From: Leptolyngbya sp. SIO4C5
GTDB taxonomy: Bacteria; Cyanobacteriota; Cyanobacteriia; Phormidesmidales; Phormidesmidaceae
Direction of reading: 5' to 3'
DNA length: 8,427 nt
Assembly (NCBI GenBank): GCA_010671965.1
Contig: JAAHIC010000151.1
Location: forward strand, 1-8,427
Part shown: in pieces, positions 1 through 6,955 of the stretch
How positions within the stretch are numbered: the first letter of the stretch is position 1
Layout: each line of letters opens with the position of its first letter
Notes under the pieces: model-generated
Databases searched by the model: none
What the model was told of the DNA's origin: nothing
What the model saw: only the letters and a program-made list of their open reading frames with translations
Position numbers and translations under genes: made by a program

Positions 1-875
1 TTAATCGTATAGGGCTTAACAATGGAGCCGCGATTACTGTCGAGCATGAGAGTACTGGGCGAGCAGGAAATGCCTTTATTAATGCAGGGGTCATTGCTGT
101 CAACAATCAAAGTACAATTACTGCTGAAACTGTTTCTAGTGATGGCGGAAATGTTAACTTAGAAGGCTTTTTTGTTGTGTTGGGAAACGATGGTCAAATT
201 ACTACAACAGCCCGTACACAATCAAATAATACGGGCGGCGACATAAACTTAGCCATCCAAGACATTATTTTCGGTACGCCTTCTAGGAATAACGACATCC
301 GCGCTGATTCAGAGGGTGGTGAAGGTGGTAATGTCCGCTTCGTCATGGGAACCTCGCCTGCGCTGCGCAATATTGCTATCCGCGATCGCCCTTCTCCTCT
401 ATCCAACGACATCACTGCGACAGGACGTACTCCCGATCAGGCAGGTACCATCAGCGGCAGCACAGCCAACAGCGATCCGGTTCAAGAAGCCGTTGAGCTT
501 CCGGCTGATTTGATTGACGCTTCCCGGCTGATTGCTCAGGGCTGTGCGGCGGGCAATCTGACCGCTGCTAGAGAAATTGGGGAGTTAACAATCACCGGGC
601 GAGGCGGCCTAGATCCAACTCCCAGCGAACAAATTGGGGAAGCTTCTCTGGCTACTGACATTGGTGAACTACCCGGCGAACCCACCGCGATCGCCCCACA
701 TCCAACGCCTCCTCCGCCTCCCGTTACCGCTGCGGCTCCCGTCATAGAAGCGCAAAGCTGGCAGTACGGCCCCGATGGAGAAGTGATCCTCACCGCCGAT
801 GCCAGCAGCGTCCTGCCCTATTCACCCGCATTTACCACCCCCACCTGCAATGACTGGCAAACCTCCCGTTCTTAA
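1..875 (+). CDS. Two-partner-secretion exoprotein (TpsA, filamentous haemagglutinin-like), C-terminal part
   Basis: The frame is open from base 3 with no stop until TAA at 873-875, so this is the last 290 codons of a longer gene whose start lies outside the window. The first ~120 residues are rich in Gly, Asn, Thr and Val with repeated short beta-strand patterns (AGNAFINAG, GGNVNLEG, GGDINLA), as expected of a secreted right-handed beta-helix. Visible residues 170-205 carry the C-terminal signature I know from cyanobacterial TpsA or S-layer-like proteins: a QGC motif (Cys181) followed by TGRGGLDP at 198-205. A proline-rich spacer and a final SWQYGPDGEV segment follow. The visible part has only two cysteines, 181 and 282. 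Established: TpsA proteins cross the inner membrane by Sec and the outer membrane through a cognate TpsB; tpsB follows directly here. Binding target unknown (adhesin, surface fibre or toxin carrier are all possible). GC content rises along the fragment. Confidence 0.88.
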   Translation, partial: NRIGLNNGAAITVEHESTGRAGNAFINAGVIAVNNQSTITAETVSSDGGNVNLEGFFVVLGNDGQITTTARTQSNNTGGDINLAIQDIIFGTPSRNNDIRADSEGGEGGNVRFVMGTSPALRNIAIRDRPSPLSNDITATGRTPDQAGTISGSTANSDPVQEAVELPADLIDASRLIAQGCAAGNLTAAREIGELTITGRGGLDPTPSEQIGEASLATDIGELPGEPTAIAPHPTPPPPPVTAAAPVIEAQSWQYGPDGEVILTADASSVLPYSPAFTTPTCNDWQTSRS

Positions 876-2697
876 AGCGTTGGGGCTGCTGCTGCTGTTG
901 CCGCAGGTTGCTTACGGGGCCGTCCCCGTTGAGGCTGAGCTAGGCATTGAGAATATTGAGGATGAGGCTGTTTGGCCTGGGGAAGGTGAGGGCGATAGGA
1001 AAGCTGGGGGAGACAAAGACGAGCAAAGAGATGCCGGTTTAATGGCGCAGGTGCCGCCAGATCGGACAATTGTGCCGCTGGAGGATCTGCCGTCCGAGGA
1101 GGATCCGGAGTTTGAGCGCCCGGAGCCGCTACCTGCACCGGAAGAGCTGCTGCCCTTTACGCAGCCCATCCCCGAAACGCCAACGCCCGTGCCCGATCGC
1201 GTGCCGGAAAACATTGTGGTAGAGCGTTTTGAGTTTGTGGGTAATACGGCATTTACGGCTGAAGAACTGCAGGCAGTCACCGAGCCGTTTACGAATCGTC
1301 CCCTCGGCTTTAACGAGCTGTTTCAGGTACGTTCGGCTATTACTGAGCTATACGCCCGTGAAGGCTATGTCACCTCAGCCGCTATCATTCCGCCGCAGGT
1401 GCTTAGCGCAGGCGTCGTTACGATACAAGTTGTAGAAGGCACGCTGGAAAACATCCGCATTGCAGGCAACGATCGCCTTAAGCCCGGCTATGTGCGCAGC
1501 CGCATCGAGCAATACACCGCGCCGCCGCTGGATGTCGATCGCCTGCTGGAAGGGCTGCAACTGCTGCAGCTTGATCCGCTAATCCGGCGAGTCTCGGCAG
1601 AGCTAGCTGCAGGCACTCAGCCGGGTACCAGCCTGCTGACACTGACCATAGATGAAGCCGATCCGCGAGTCTTGAACTTCGAGCTGAATAATCAGCGATC
1701 GCCTAGCGTCGGTAGCTTCCAGCAGATTCTAGAATTTGCCGACAACAACTTTACCGGACTGGGCGATCGCGCTCAATTGCGGCTGAGCCATAGTGAGGGC
1801 AGTCGTGCTCTCCGTCTGGGCTACCGCAGCTTCATCAATCCTCAGAACGGCACGCTAGATTTCAATGCCGGGATATCAGTGGGGAAAGTGGTAGAGGGTC
1901 GCTTTGAGCTGCTAGACATCAACTCGCGCGCCTTTTTCATAGAAACCACCTGGCGACAGCCCTTGCTGCGCACCCCCACCGAAGAATTTGCCGTTGGTCT
2001 GACCTTCAGCCGTCAGCAGACCGAGAGCGTTTTTCTGGGTAATCTGTTCGGCGATTCTATTGCCTTTCCCGCCGTAGGGTCTAATGATGCTGGCATTACG
2101 GCGGTTTCAGCCCTGCGCTTTTTCCAAGAGTGGAACCAGCAGGGCGATCGCGAGGTGCTGGCCCTGCGATCGCAGTTCAACTGGGGCTTAGACGTGTTTG
2201 GGGCCACGGTTTCAGAGCGCGAACCTGATGCCAGCTTTCTCTCCTGGCAGGGACAGGCTCAGTGGGTGCGGCTAGTCGCACCGGAAACGCTGCTGTTGCT
2301 AAAAGCGGATGTCCAGCTTGCCACAGAATCGCTGGTGCCCTTGGAGCAGTTCGGCCTGGGGGGGCAGCTCAGCGTTCGGGGCTACCGTCAAGACTACCTG
2401 CTGACCGACAACGGCATACTGGCCTCGGCGGAGCTACGGCTACCGCTCTACCGCACTCCCACCAATGACCGTCTCTTGCAGATCGTGCCCTTTCTCGATT
2501 TGGGCTTGGGCTGGAACTCCGCTCAAGACACTCCGAGTTCCAACGTCTTGGCCTCCACTGGGGTGGGGCTGCTGTGGCAGCAAGCCAATCTGTTTGCCCG
2601 CTTAGATGTTGGTTTACCTCTGATTTCGCTGCCGTCTCTGGGCGATTCGCTGCAGGACGAAGGCATTTATTTTTCCATTCGCTATGACCTGTTTTGA
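850..2697 (+). CDS. TpsB outer-membrane transporter, ShlB/FhaC/HecB family
   Basis: This 615-residue protein secretes the TpsA exoprotein across the outer membrane. I chose ATG 850 because it gives a clean Sec signal peptide (MTGKPPVLKALGLLLLLPQVAYGA, split here as MTGKPPVLKALGLLL then LLPQVAYGA) with cleavage near residue 23; the frame is also open to an ATG at 799, which would bury that signal behind a proline-rich stretch. Neither start has a clear Shine-Dalgarno. Residues 24-120 are an acidic, proline-rich linker. Residues about 121-197 look like POTRA 1 (VERFEFVGNTAFT at its start) and 198-271 like POTRA 2. Residues 272-615 form the beta-barrel, with the family's VRGY motif at 509-512 and a terminal phenylalanine, the usual outer-membrane-protein end that BamA recognises. 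The gene overlaps tpsA by 26 bp and the CHAT gene starts 14 bp after its stop, so an operon with translational coupling is likely. Confidence 0.93.
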   Translation: MTGKPPVLKALGLLLLLPQVAYGAVPVEAELGIENIEDEAVWPGEGEGDRKAGGDKDEQRDAGLMAQVPPDRTIVPLEDLPSEEDPEFERPEPLPAPEELLPFTQPIPETPTPVPDRVPENIVVERFEFVGNTAFTAEELQAVTEPFTNRPLGFNELFQVRSAITELYAREGYVTSAAIIPPQVLSAGVVTIQVVEGTLENIRIAGNDRLKPGYVRSRIEQYTAPPLDVDRLLEGLQLLQLDPLIRRVSAELAAGTQPGTSLLTLTIDEADPRVLNFELNNQRSPSVGSFQQILEFADNNFTGLGDRAQLRLSHSEGSRALRLGYRSFINPQNGTLDFNAGISVGKVVEGRFELLDINSRAFFIETTWRQPLLRTPTEEFAVGLTFSRQQTESVFLGNLFGDSIAFPAVGSNDAGITAVSALRFFQEWNQQGDREVLALRSQFNWGLDVFGATVSEREPDASFLSWQGQAQWVRLVAPETLLLLKADVQLATESLVPLEQFGLGGQLSVRGYRQDYLLTDNGILASAELRLPLYRTPTNDRLLQIVPFLDLGLGWNSAQDTPSSNVLASTGVGLLWQQANLFARLDVGLPLISLPSLGDSLQDEGIYFSIRYDLF

Positions 2698-2711
2698 GGC
2701 AGTTGCAGACA

Positions 2712-5552
2712 ATGAAACCACGGTCAGACTCTCCGGCATTTTCCCAAAAACGACAGTGGCGACGCTGGCGGCGGCATCCTCTAGCTCTAGCCAGTTTGCT
2801 GCTGCTAACTTTGATCTTCAGCGTGAGCGGATTGCCAACAGCAGGGCTGCTAGGTTTAACCCAGGTGCCAGCGGCGATCGCCCAAACGCCTCAAACCGCC
2901 CAACAGCTTGAACAGCAGGCCAAAACTGCCTACAGCGCCGGAGACTTTGCCACGGCGGCGGCGCAGTTTCAGCAGGCCGCGATCGCCTATGGTCAGAGCG
3001 GCAATCTGCCCCATCAAGTGATGGCCCTCAGTAATGCCTCTTTGGCCTATCAGCAGCTTGGTGACTGGCCAGCCGCTACCCAGAGCGTTCAGCAGGCAGT
3101 AGCTCTGGTAGAGAGCTTACCTGGCGATCGCCAAACCGTAGACTGGCTAGCAGCCGCGCAGACCTCCAACGCCCAGGGACGGCTGGCTTTTTCACGCGGA
3201 CAGGCGGCTGAGGCGGCGGCGGCGTGGGAACAGGCGGTGAGTGCTTATGAGCAGGCGGGCGAGCTGGCCCTAGTGCGTCAAAGTCAGCTCAATCAAGCCC
3301 AGGCGTTGCAGACGGGTGGCTTTTACCTCCGGGCGGTTGAAATTCTGACTCAGCTAGTCGAGGCTACCTCCACGCCTGATCGAACTCAGCTTTTGGCCCT
3401 ACGCAGTTTAGGCGATGCCCTGCGGCTCACAGGTGAACTCGATCAGAGCCGTGAGACGCTACAGCAGGCTTTGGCCCTGGCCCAGCAGCTAGCTCTGCCG
3501 GATGAAACTAGCGCTATTCATCTCAGTCTGGGCAACCTAACCCGTCTCAGCTCTGATGCTGCTGATGCCACTGAGCAGATAGACGCCAGCTATCAGCAAG
3601 CCTGGGCGATCGCTCAGACACCGCTCTCACAGCTACAGGTGCGGCTGGCCCAAATGGGCTGGCTAATCGCTCAGGAGCAGTGGTATCAGGCGTATACGCT
3701 CTGGCCAGAGATGTGGGCGCTACAGGAGGCGCTATCGCCCGGTCGGGCCGCTCTCTATGCCCGCATCGATCTGAGCTGTCACCTTAATGAACTGCGGCGG
3801 GTCACGATGCTGACGCTGAGCACTGACCCTGAGCCAGCCCCTTTTTGGACCATTCTTGACGAAGAACTGCCCGCCCCGCGCCAGATTGCGGATCTGCTGC
3901 GCGAAGCCTATCAGATGGCGCGATCGCTGTCAGATCCTGCCGCAGAAGCCTATGTTTTGGGCACCCTGGCTGAGGTCTATGAGCAAACTGAGCAGTGGGC
4001 ATTTGCCGCCGATCTGACCCAGCAGGCACTGGCGATCGCCCAAAGCCATAACATTGGCGGCATTACCTATCGCCTCCAGGCGCAGCTAGGGCGAATTCAG
4101 CTCAATCAGGATGATAAATCGGGGGCGATCGCTGCTTTGAGCGCGGCGGTAGAGACTTTACAGTCTGTGCGCGGTGATTTGGTTGCAGTCAGTTCTGAGG
4201 CCCAGTTCTCTTTTCAAAAAAGCGTGGAGCCAATCTACCGCGACCTGGTTAAGCTGCTGCTGACGGCGGAAACCCCAGCCAACGGCGAAAAAGATAATCT
4301 GAAGCAGGCACGAAAAGTGCTGGAGTATTTGCAATTGGCTGAACTGGATAATTTCTTTCGTGAAGCCTGCCTGAATGCGGAATCAGTCGAAATTGATCAG
4401 CTTGATCCGAAAGCCGCAGTGATTTACTCGGTACTGCTAGACGATCGGATTTCCACGATTGTGAGTTTTCCCAGTGGTCGCTTTCAGACCTATTCCACGC
4501 TGACCAACCGCGCAGAGGTGAACGCGCAGCTTGATGAACTGCACAAGGCACTGGTTGATAAGCAATCAAACCATCCTAGAAATGAAAGGGCCGATCTTGA
4601 TCTGGTAGGCAGTGAAGGGCAAGCTAGCTTGCCGCGAGAAATTGAACCTAGAGGTGAAAGAGCCGATCTTGATCTGGTAGGCGGTGAAGAGCAAACTAGC
4701 TTGCCGCGAGATATTGGCCCTGCGGCGCAGCAGCTTTACCAGTGGATGATTAAGCCCCTAGAGACGGATCTAGAGGCTAGCGATACGCAGACGCTCGTAT
4801 TTGTTCTAGACGGTGAGCTACAGCAGGTGCCGATGTCGGTGCTTTATGACGAGGCGAATCAGAAATATCTGATTGAAAAATACGCGATCGCCCTCACTCC
4901 CGGTCTTAACCTTTTGGAATCGAAACCGATTGAGCATAAAGCCGCTAGCGTGATTGTGGCGGGGCTGACCCAGGAAAGACCCATTTTTCCTGAGTTTCCG
5001 GCTCTACCTTTTGTGGGTGATGAGGTGGAGGCGATTCAGAAACAGCTCCCCAGCCAGGTTTTGCTGGACGAAGACTTTAATATCAGCCGCTTTGCAACGG
5101 CAGTGGGCACCTCGCCCTCGCCGATTATTCATCTAGCTACTCACGGGCAGTTTGGCTCTAGTGCCGAAGACACCTTTATCCTCACCTGGGACGACAAGCT
5201 CAACGTCAATCGCTTCAGCAATCTGCTGCTCACCAGTGAACTTAGCCGCGAAGGGAGCATCGATCTGCTGGTGCTGAGCGCCTGTCAAACAGCGGCGGGA
5301 GATGCTAAAGCCACTCTAGGGTTAGCAGGCGTCGCCATGCGATCGGGCGCTCGCAGTACGCTGGCCACGCTTTGGCAGATTGATGATGAGGCTACGTCTG
5401 AGTTGATGACGAATTTTTATCAAATCCTGGGAGAAGCAGAATTGAGCAAAGCCGAAACCCTCAGGCAGGCTCAACTTAAGATGTTAGAGCGATCTGAGCG
5501 CGCCCATCCCTATTACTGGGCTCCCTTCGTCCTCATTGGCAACTGGCTTTAG
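2712..5552 (+). CDS. Exported TPR-CHAT (caspase-like) protein
   Basis: The protein has 946 residues from ATG 2712. Residues 1-57 have an Arg-rich n-region (RRWRRH), a hydrophobic core from residue 23, and an AIA cleavage-like site at 55-57, so export across the inner membrane is predicted (uncleaved anchor possible). Residues about 60-520 are Ala/Gln/Leu-rich TPR-like helical repeats. The C-terminal part, from about 560, is a CHAT domain (Caspase HetF Associated with TPRs): strand-His motif HLATHG with His811 and strand-Cys motif LSACQT with Cys858, the expected dyad of clan CD peptidases, then the family ending YYWAPFVLIGNW. Known CHAT proteins include separase-like peptidases and TPR-CHAT proteases; substrate here is unknown. 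It follows tpsB by 14 bp, with GAGG at 2696-2699 as a weak, distant Shine-Dalgarno. Residues 622-669 are a two-copy tandem insertion between the two halves of the CHAT region. Catalytic competence is inferred only from the His and Cys. Confidence 0.93.
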   Translation: MKPRSDSPAFSQKRQWRRWRRHPLALASLLLLTLIFSVSGLPTAGLLGLTQVPAAIAQTPQTAQQLEQQAKTAYSAGDFATAAAQFQQAAIAYGQSGNLPHQVMALSNASLAYQQLGDWPAATQSVQQAVALVESLPGDRQTVDWLAAAQTSNAQGRLAFSRGQAAEAAAAWEQAVSAYEQAGELALVRQSQLNQAQALQTGGFYLRAVEILTQLVEATSTPDRTQLLALRSLGDALRLTGELDQSRETLQQALALAQQLALPDETSAIHLSLGNLTRLSSDAADATEQIDASYQQAWAIAQTPLSQLQVRLAQMGWLIAQEQWYQAYTLWPEMWALQEALSPGRAALYARIDLSCHLNELRRVTMLTLSTDPEPAPFWTILDEELPAPRQIADLLREAYQMARSLSDPAAEAYVLGTLAEVYEQTEQWAFAADLTQQALAIAQSHNIGGITYRLQAQLGRIQLNQDDKSGAIAALSAAVETLQSVRGDLVAVSSEAQFSFQKSVEPIYRDLVKLLLTAETPANGEKDNLKQARKVLEYLQLAELDNFFREACLNAESVEIDQLDPKAAVIYSVLLDDRISTIVSFPSGRFQTYSTLTNRAEVNAQLDELHKALVDKQSNHPRNERADLDLVGSEGQASLPREIEPRGERADLDLVGGEEQTSLPRDIGPAAQQLYQWMIKPLETDLEASDTQTLVFVLDGELQQVPMSVLYDEANQKYLIEKYAIALTPGLNLLESKPIEHKAASVIVAGLTQERPIFPEFPALPFVGDEVEAIQKQLPSQVLLDEDFNISRFATAVGTSPSPIIHLATHGQFGSSAEDTFILTWDDKLNVNRFSNLLLTSELSREGSIDLLVLSACQTAAGDAKATLGLAGVAMRSGARSTLATLWQIDDEATSELMTNFYQILGEAELSKAETLRQAQLKMLERSERAHPYYWAPFVLIGNWL
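4575..4718 (+). repeat. In-frame tandem repeat, two 72-bp units inside the CHAT gene
   Basis: Copy 1 is 4575-4646 and copy 2 is 4647-4718; by hand alignment they match at 63 of 72 bases. Each starts CCTAGA, and a further CCT follows copy 2 at 4719. The unit is 24 codons, so the frame is kept: each copy encodes PR(N/G)ERADLDLVG then a short variable stretch and SLPR(E/D)I. Copy 1 contains the perfect palindrome GGCAAGCTAGCTTGCC (4618-4633); in copy 2 it is degraded. The repeat lies between a segment ending ALVDK and the AAQQLYQWM segment, which in related CHAT proteins, from memory, are separated by a short loop. Mobile-repeat origin is inferred. Confidence 0.9.
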
Positions 5553-5580
5553 AGTTGGACGTAAAGCCGCACCACGTTTT

Positions 5581-5598
5581 AGCCTTGGGCAGAAGGCT
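5581..5598. terminator. Hairpin between convergent CHAT and alr genes (possible bidirectional terminator)
   Basis: AGCCTT (5581-5586) and AAGGCT (5593-5598) form a perfect 6-bp stem around a 6-base loop, and two more A-T pairs are possible beyond one mismatch. It sits 28 bp after the CHAT stop and touches the stop codon of alr, so it lies where both transcripts should end. There is no T-run on the downstream side for either strand, so it is not a classic intrinsic terminator. Confidence 0.4.
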
Positions 5599-6806
5599 TA
5601 AGAATCTTGGCGGCTAGCAGTGGGTTCAATTTCGCAGGCAGATTCCACCAAAATGCGGGGCAGGCGATGCTTGAAGCTACAGAGGATTTCCCAAGAGATA
5701 GTGCCTAAGGTATTGGCCCAGTCTTCGGCAGTGATTTGTTCTTGGCGATCGCGCCCTAGCAGCGTCACAATATCGCCCTCTTGTAGATCCGGCAGATGGG
5801 TCACATCTAGCATGAGCTGATCCATCGTGATTGCTCCCACCTGCTGCACCGTTTTTCCTCGAATCAGAGCAGTTAAGCGATTTGAGAGCAGGCGCGGCAC
5901 TCCATCTGCGTAGCCAATGCCGACCACGGCGATGCGCATGGGGCGATCGGCCACAAACTGATGGCCGTAGCTCACCCCAGTGCCAGGTTCGATCTGCTTT
6001 AGGTGAGTGATGCGGGCCTTCACCTGCATGACCGGCTGCAACGGCAAGACAGACTGCAAGTGGGGGGCAGGATAGAGTCCGTACAGGGCCAATCCTACCC
6101 GCACCATGTCGTAATGCAGCGACTGGTCGGTCAGCGTGGCAGCGGCATTGGCCAGATGCAGGCGGGGCGGCTGGAATCCGTGGGAGTGCAGCTGGGCGAT
6201 CGCCGCTTCAAAGCGCTGCTGCTGGGTTTGCATAAAAGTTGGATCGGGATCGTCAGCAGTGGCGAGGTGAGAGTAGACGCTGGCAATTTGTAGCTGGGGG
6301 AGCTGCTGCACAAAGCGATAGAAATCAGCCGCCTGCTGCCAGGGATAGCCCAGCCGTGACATGCCCGTGTCTAGCTTGAGGTGAACCGGGAGGGGCGATC
6401 GCAGCTTGGGGTTACTGCCCAGAATATCTGAAAAGATCAGCGCCTGCTTGGGCGTAACGATGGTGGGCTGGAGCTGCCAGCGGGCCATCACCCGCACTTC
6501 TTCCGGTGTATTGACCGCCCCCATGACCAAAATCGGCGCTTTTAAGTTGGCCTGTCTCAGCTCAATGCCCTCCGGCACCGTCGCCACGCCAAGCCAGCTA
6601 GCCCCCGCCTGCAACGCCGTCTTCGCCACCGTCACCGCGCCGTGTCCGTAGGCATCCGCCTTAACCACAGCCATCAAATCGGTTTTTGCCGAGAGACTGG
6701 CCTTGAGCTGTCGGACATTGTATTTCAGGGCTGCTAGGTCTATCTCTACCCAAGCCCGACAGTGCCGCATCGAAGCAATACTTGAAGTTGTTTCCCAGCT
6801 CAACAT
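5598..6806 (-). CDS. alr: Alanine racemase
   Basis: This PLP enzyme interconverts L- and D-alanine in the cytoplasm, supplying D-Ala for peptidoglycan. The start is ATG with its A at 6806, giving 402 residues: AGGAGG (plus-strand 6815-6820) lies 8 bases before it, an ideal Shine-Dalgarno. The frame stays open upstream to an ATG at 6845, but that extension would run through the Shine-Dalgarno. Residues 45-58 hold the PLP motif AVVKADAYGHG with Lys49 as the Schiff-base lysine; LDTGMSRLG lies at about 146-154; GTGVSYGHQF contains the second catalytic base, Tyr280; and ITMDQLMLDV near 326 is the conserved C-terminal-domain motif. The N-terminal TIM barrel and C-terminal beta domain are both complete; there is a short ~15-residue N-terminal extension before the usual AWVEIDLAAL start. 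The gene is monocistronic as far as can be seen, convergent with the CHAT gene and divergent from the HNH gene. Confidence 0.97.
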   Translation of the reverse strand: MLSWETTSSIASMRHCRAWVEIDLAALKYNVRQLKASLSAKTDLMAVVKADAYGHGAVTVAKTALQAGASWLGVATVPEGIELRQANLKAPILVMGAVNTPEEVRVMARWQLQPTIVTPKQALIFSDILGSNPKLRSPLPVHLKLDTGMSRLGYPWQQAADFYRFVQQLPQLQIASVYSHLATADDPDPTFMQTQQQRFEAAIAQLHSHGFQPPRLHLANAAATLTDQSLHYDMVRVGLALYGLYPAPHLQSVLPLQPVMQVKARITHLKQIEPGTGVSYGHQFVADRPMRIAVVGIGYADGVPRLLSNRLTALIRGKTVQQVGAITMDQLMLDVTHLPDLQEGDIVTLLGRDRQEQITAEDWANTLGTISWEILCSFKHRLPRILVESACEIEPTASRQDS

Positions 6807-6814
6807 ATGCAATT

Positions 6815-6820
6815 CCTCCT
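6815..6820 (-). promoter_or_regulatory. Shine-Dalgarno of alr
   Basis: CCTCCT on the plus strand reads AGGAGG on the minus strand, 8 bases before the ATG at 6806. It decides the alr start against the in-frame upstream ATG at 6845. It is the only strong Shine-Dalgarno that I see in the window. Confidence 0.85.
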
Positions 6821-6880
6821 CACGCCAGGTTGCAGGTAGGGCCACGGCATGACCCTACTGCCCGCCACAATTTAAGAGAT

Positions 6881-6908
6881 AGTCTAGCAGGGGTTATCAG
6901 ACAGACAA
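6881..6908 (-). promoter_or_regulatory. Candidate sigma70-type promoter for alr
   Basis: Read on the minus strand, TTGTCT (plus 6903-6908) and TAGACT (plus 6881-6886) are separated by 16 bases. Each matches 4 of 6 consensus positions. Transcription would begin near 6874, leaving a leader of about 68 bases that ends in the strong Shine-Dalgarno. Pattern match only. Confidence 0.3.
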
Positions 6909-6928
6909 TAGATTAACTGTGCTAATAT
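6898..6928 (+). promoter_or_regulatory. Candidate promoter for the HNH gene
   Basis: TAATAT at 6923-6928 is a fair -10 element, 27 bases before the HNH start codon. The best -35 candidate is CAGACA at 6898-6903 with a long 19-base spacer, so the call rests mainly on the -10. It would overlap the -35 of the divergent alr promoter. The HNH start has no Shine-Dalgarno. Confidence 0.22.
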
Positions 6929-6955
6929 CGGGAAACACTCTGTTGACTAATCTCG

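Noticed and set aside
799..849. Longer tpsB start at ATG 799
   Set aside because: It would place 17 proline- and polar-rich residues before a well-formed signal peptide and increase overlap with tpsA; ATG 850 is better.
872..1280. Open frames of 88 and 122 codons on the minus strand across the tpsB start
   Set aside because: They are low-complexity Ser/Gly or Pro/Ala/Gln translations opposite a clear gene, typical of GC-rich antisense frames.
2694..2711. TTG start of the CHAT gene overlapping the tpsB stop (TTGA)
   Set aside because: Possible, but ATG 2712 lies six codons on and leaves the signal peptide complete; TTG starts are rare. The alternative changes only six residues.
4249..4569. 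106-codon minus-strand frame inside the CHAT gene
   Set aside because: No recognisable domain, no ribosome-binding site, and it lies fully opposite conserved CHAT coding sequence.
4575..4718. CRISPR array or attachment site
   Set aside because: The two units are contiguous with no spacers, they are translated in frame, and no integrase or cas gene is present.
6003..6293. 96-codon plus-strand frame opposite alr
   Set aside because: It is antisense to conserved racemase sequence and its His/Gln/Arg-rich translation has no family features.
6807..6845. N-terminal extension of alr from ATG 6845
   Set aside because: The strong AGGAGG at 6815-6820 is placed for ATG 6806 and would lie inside the extension.
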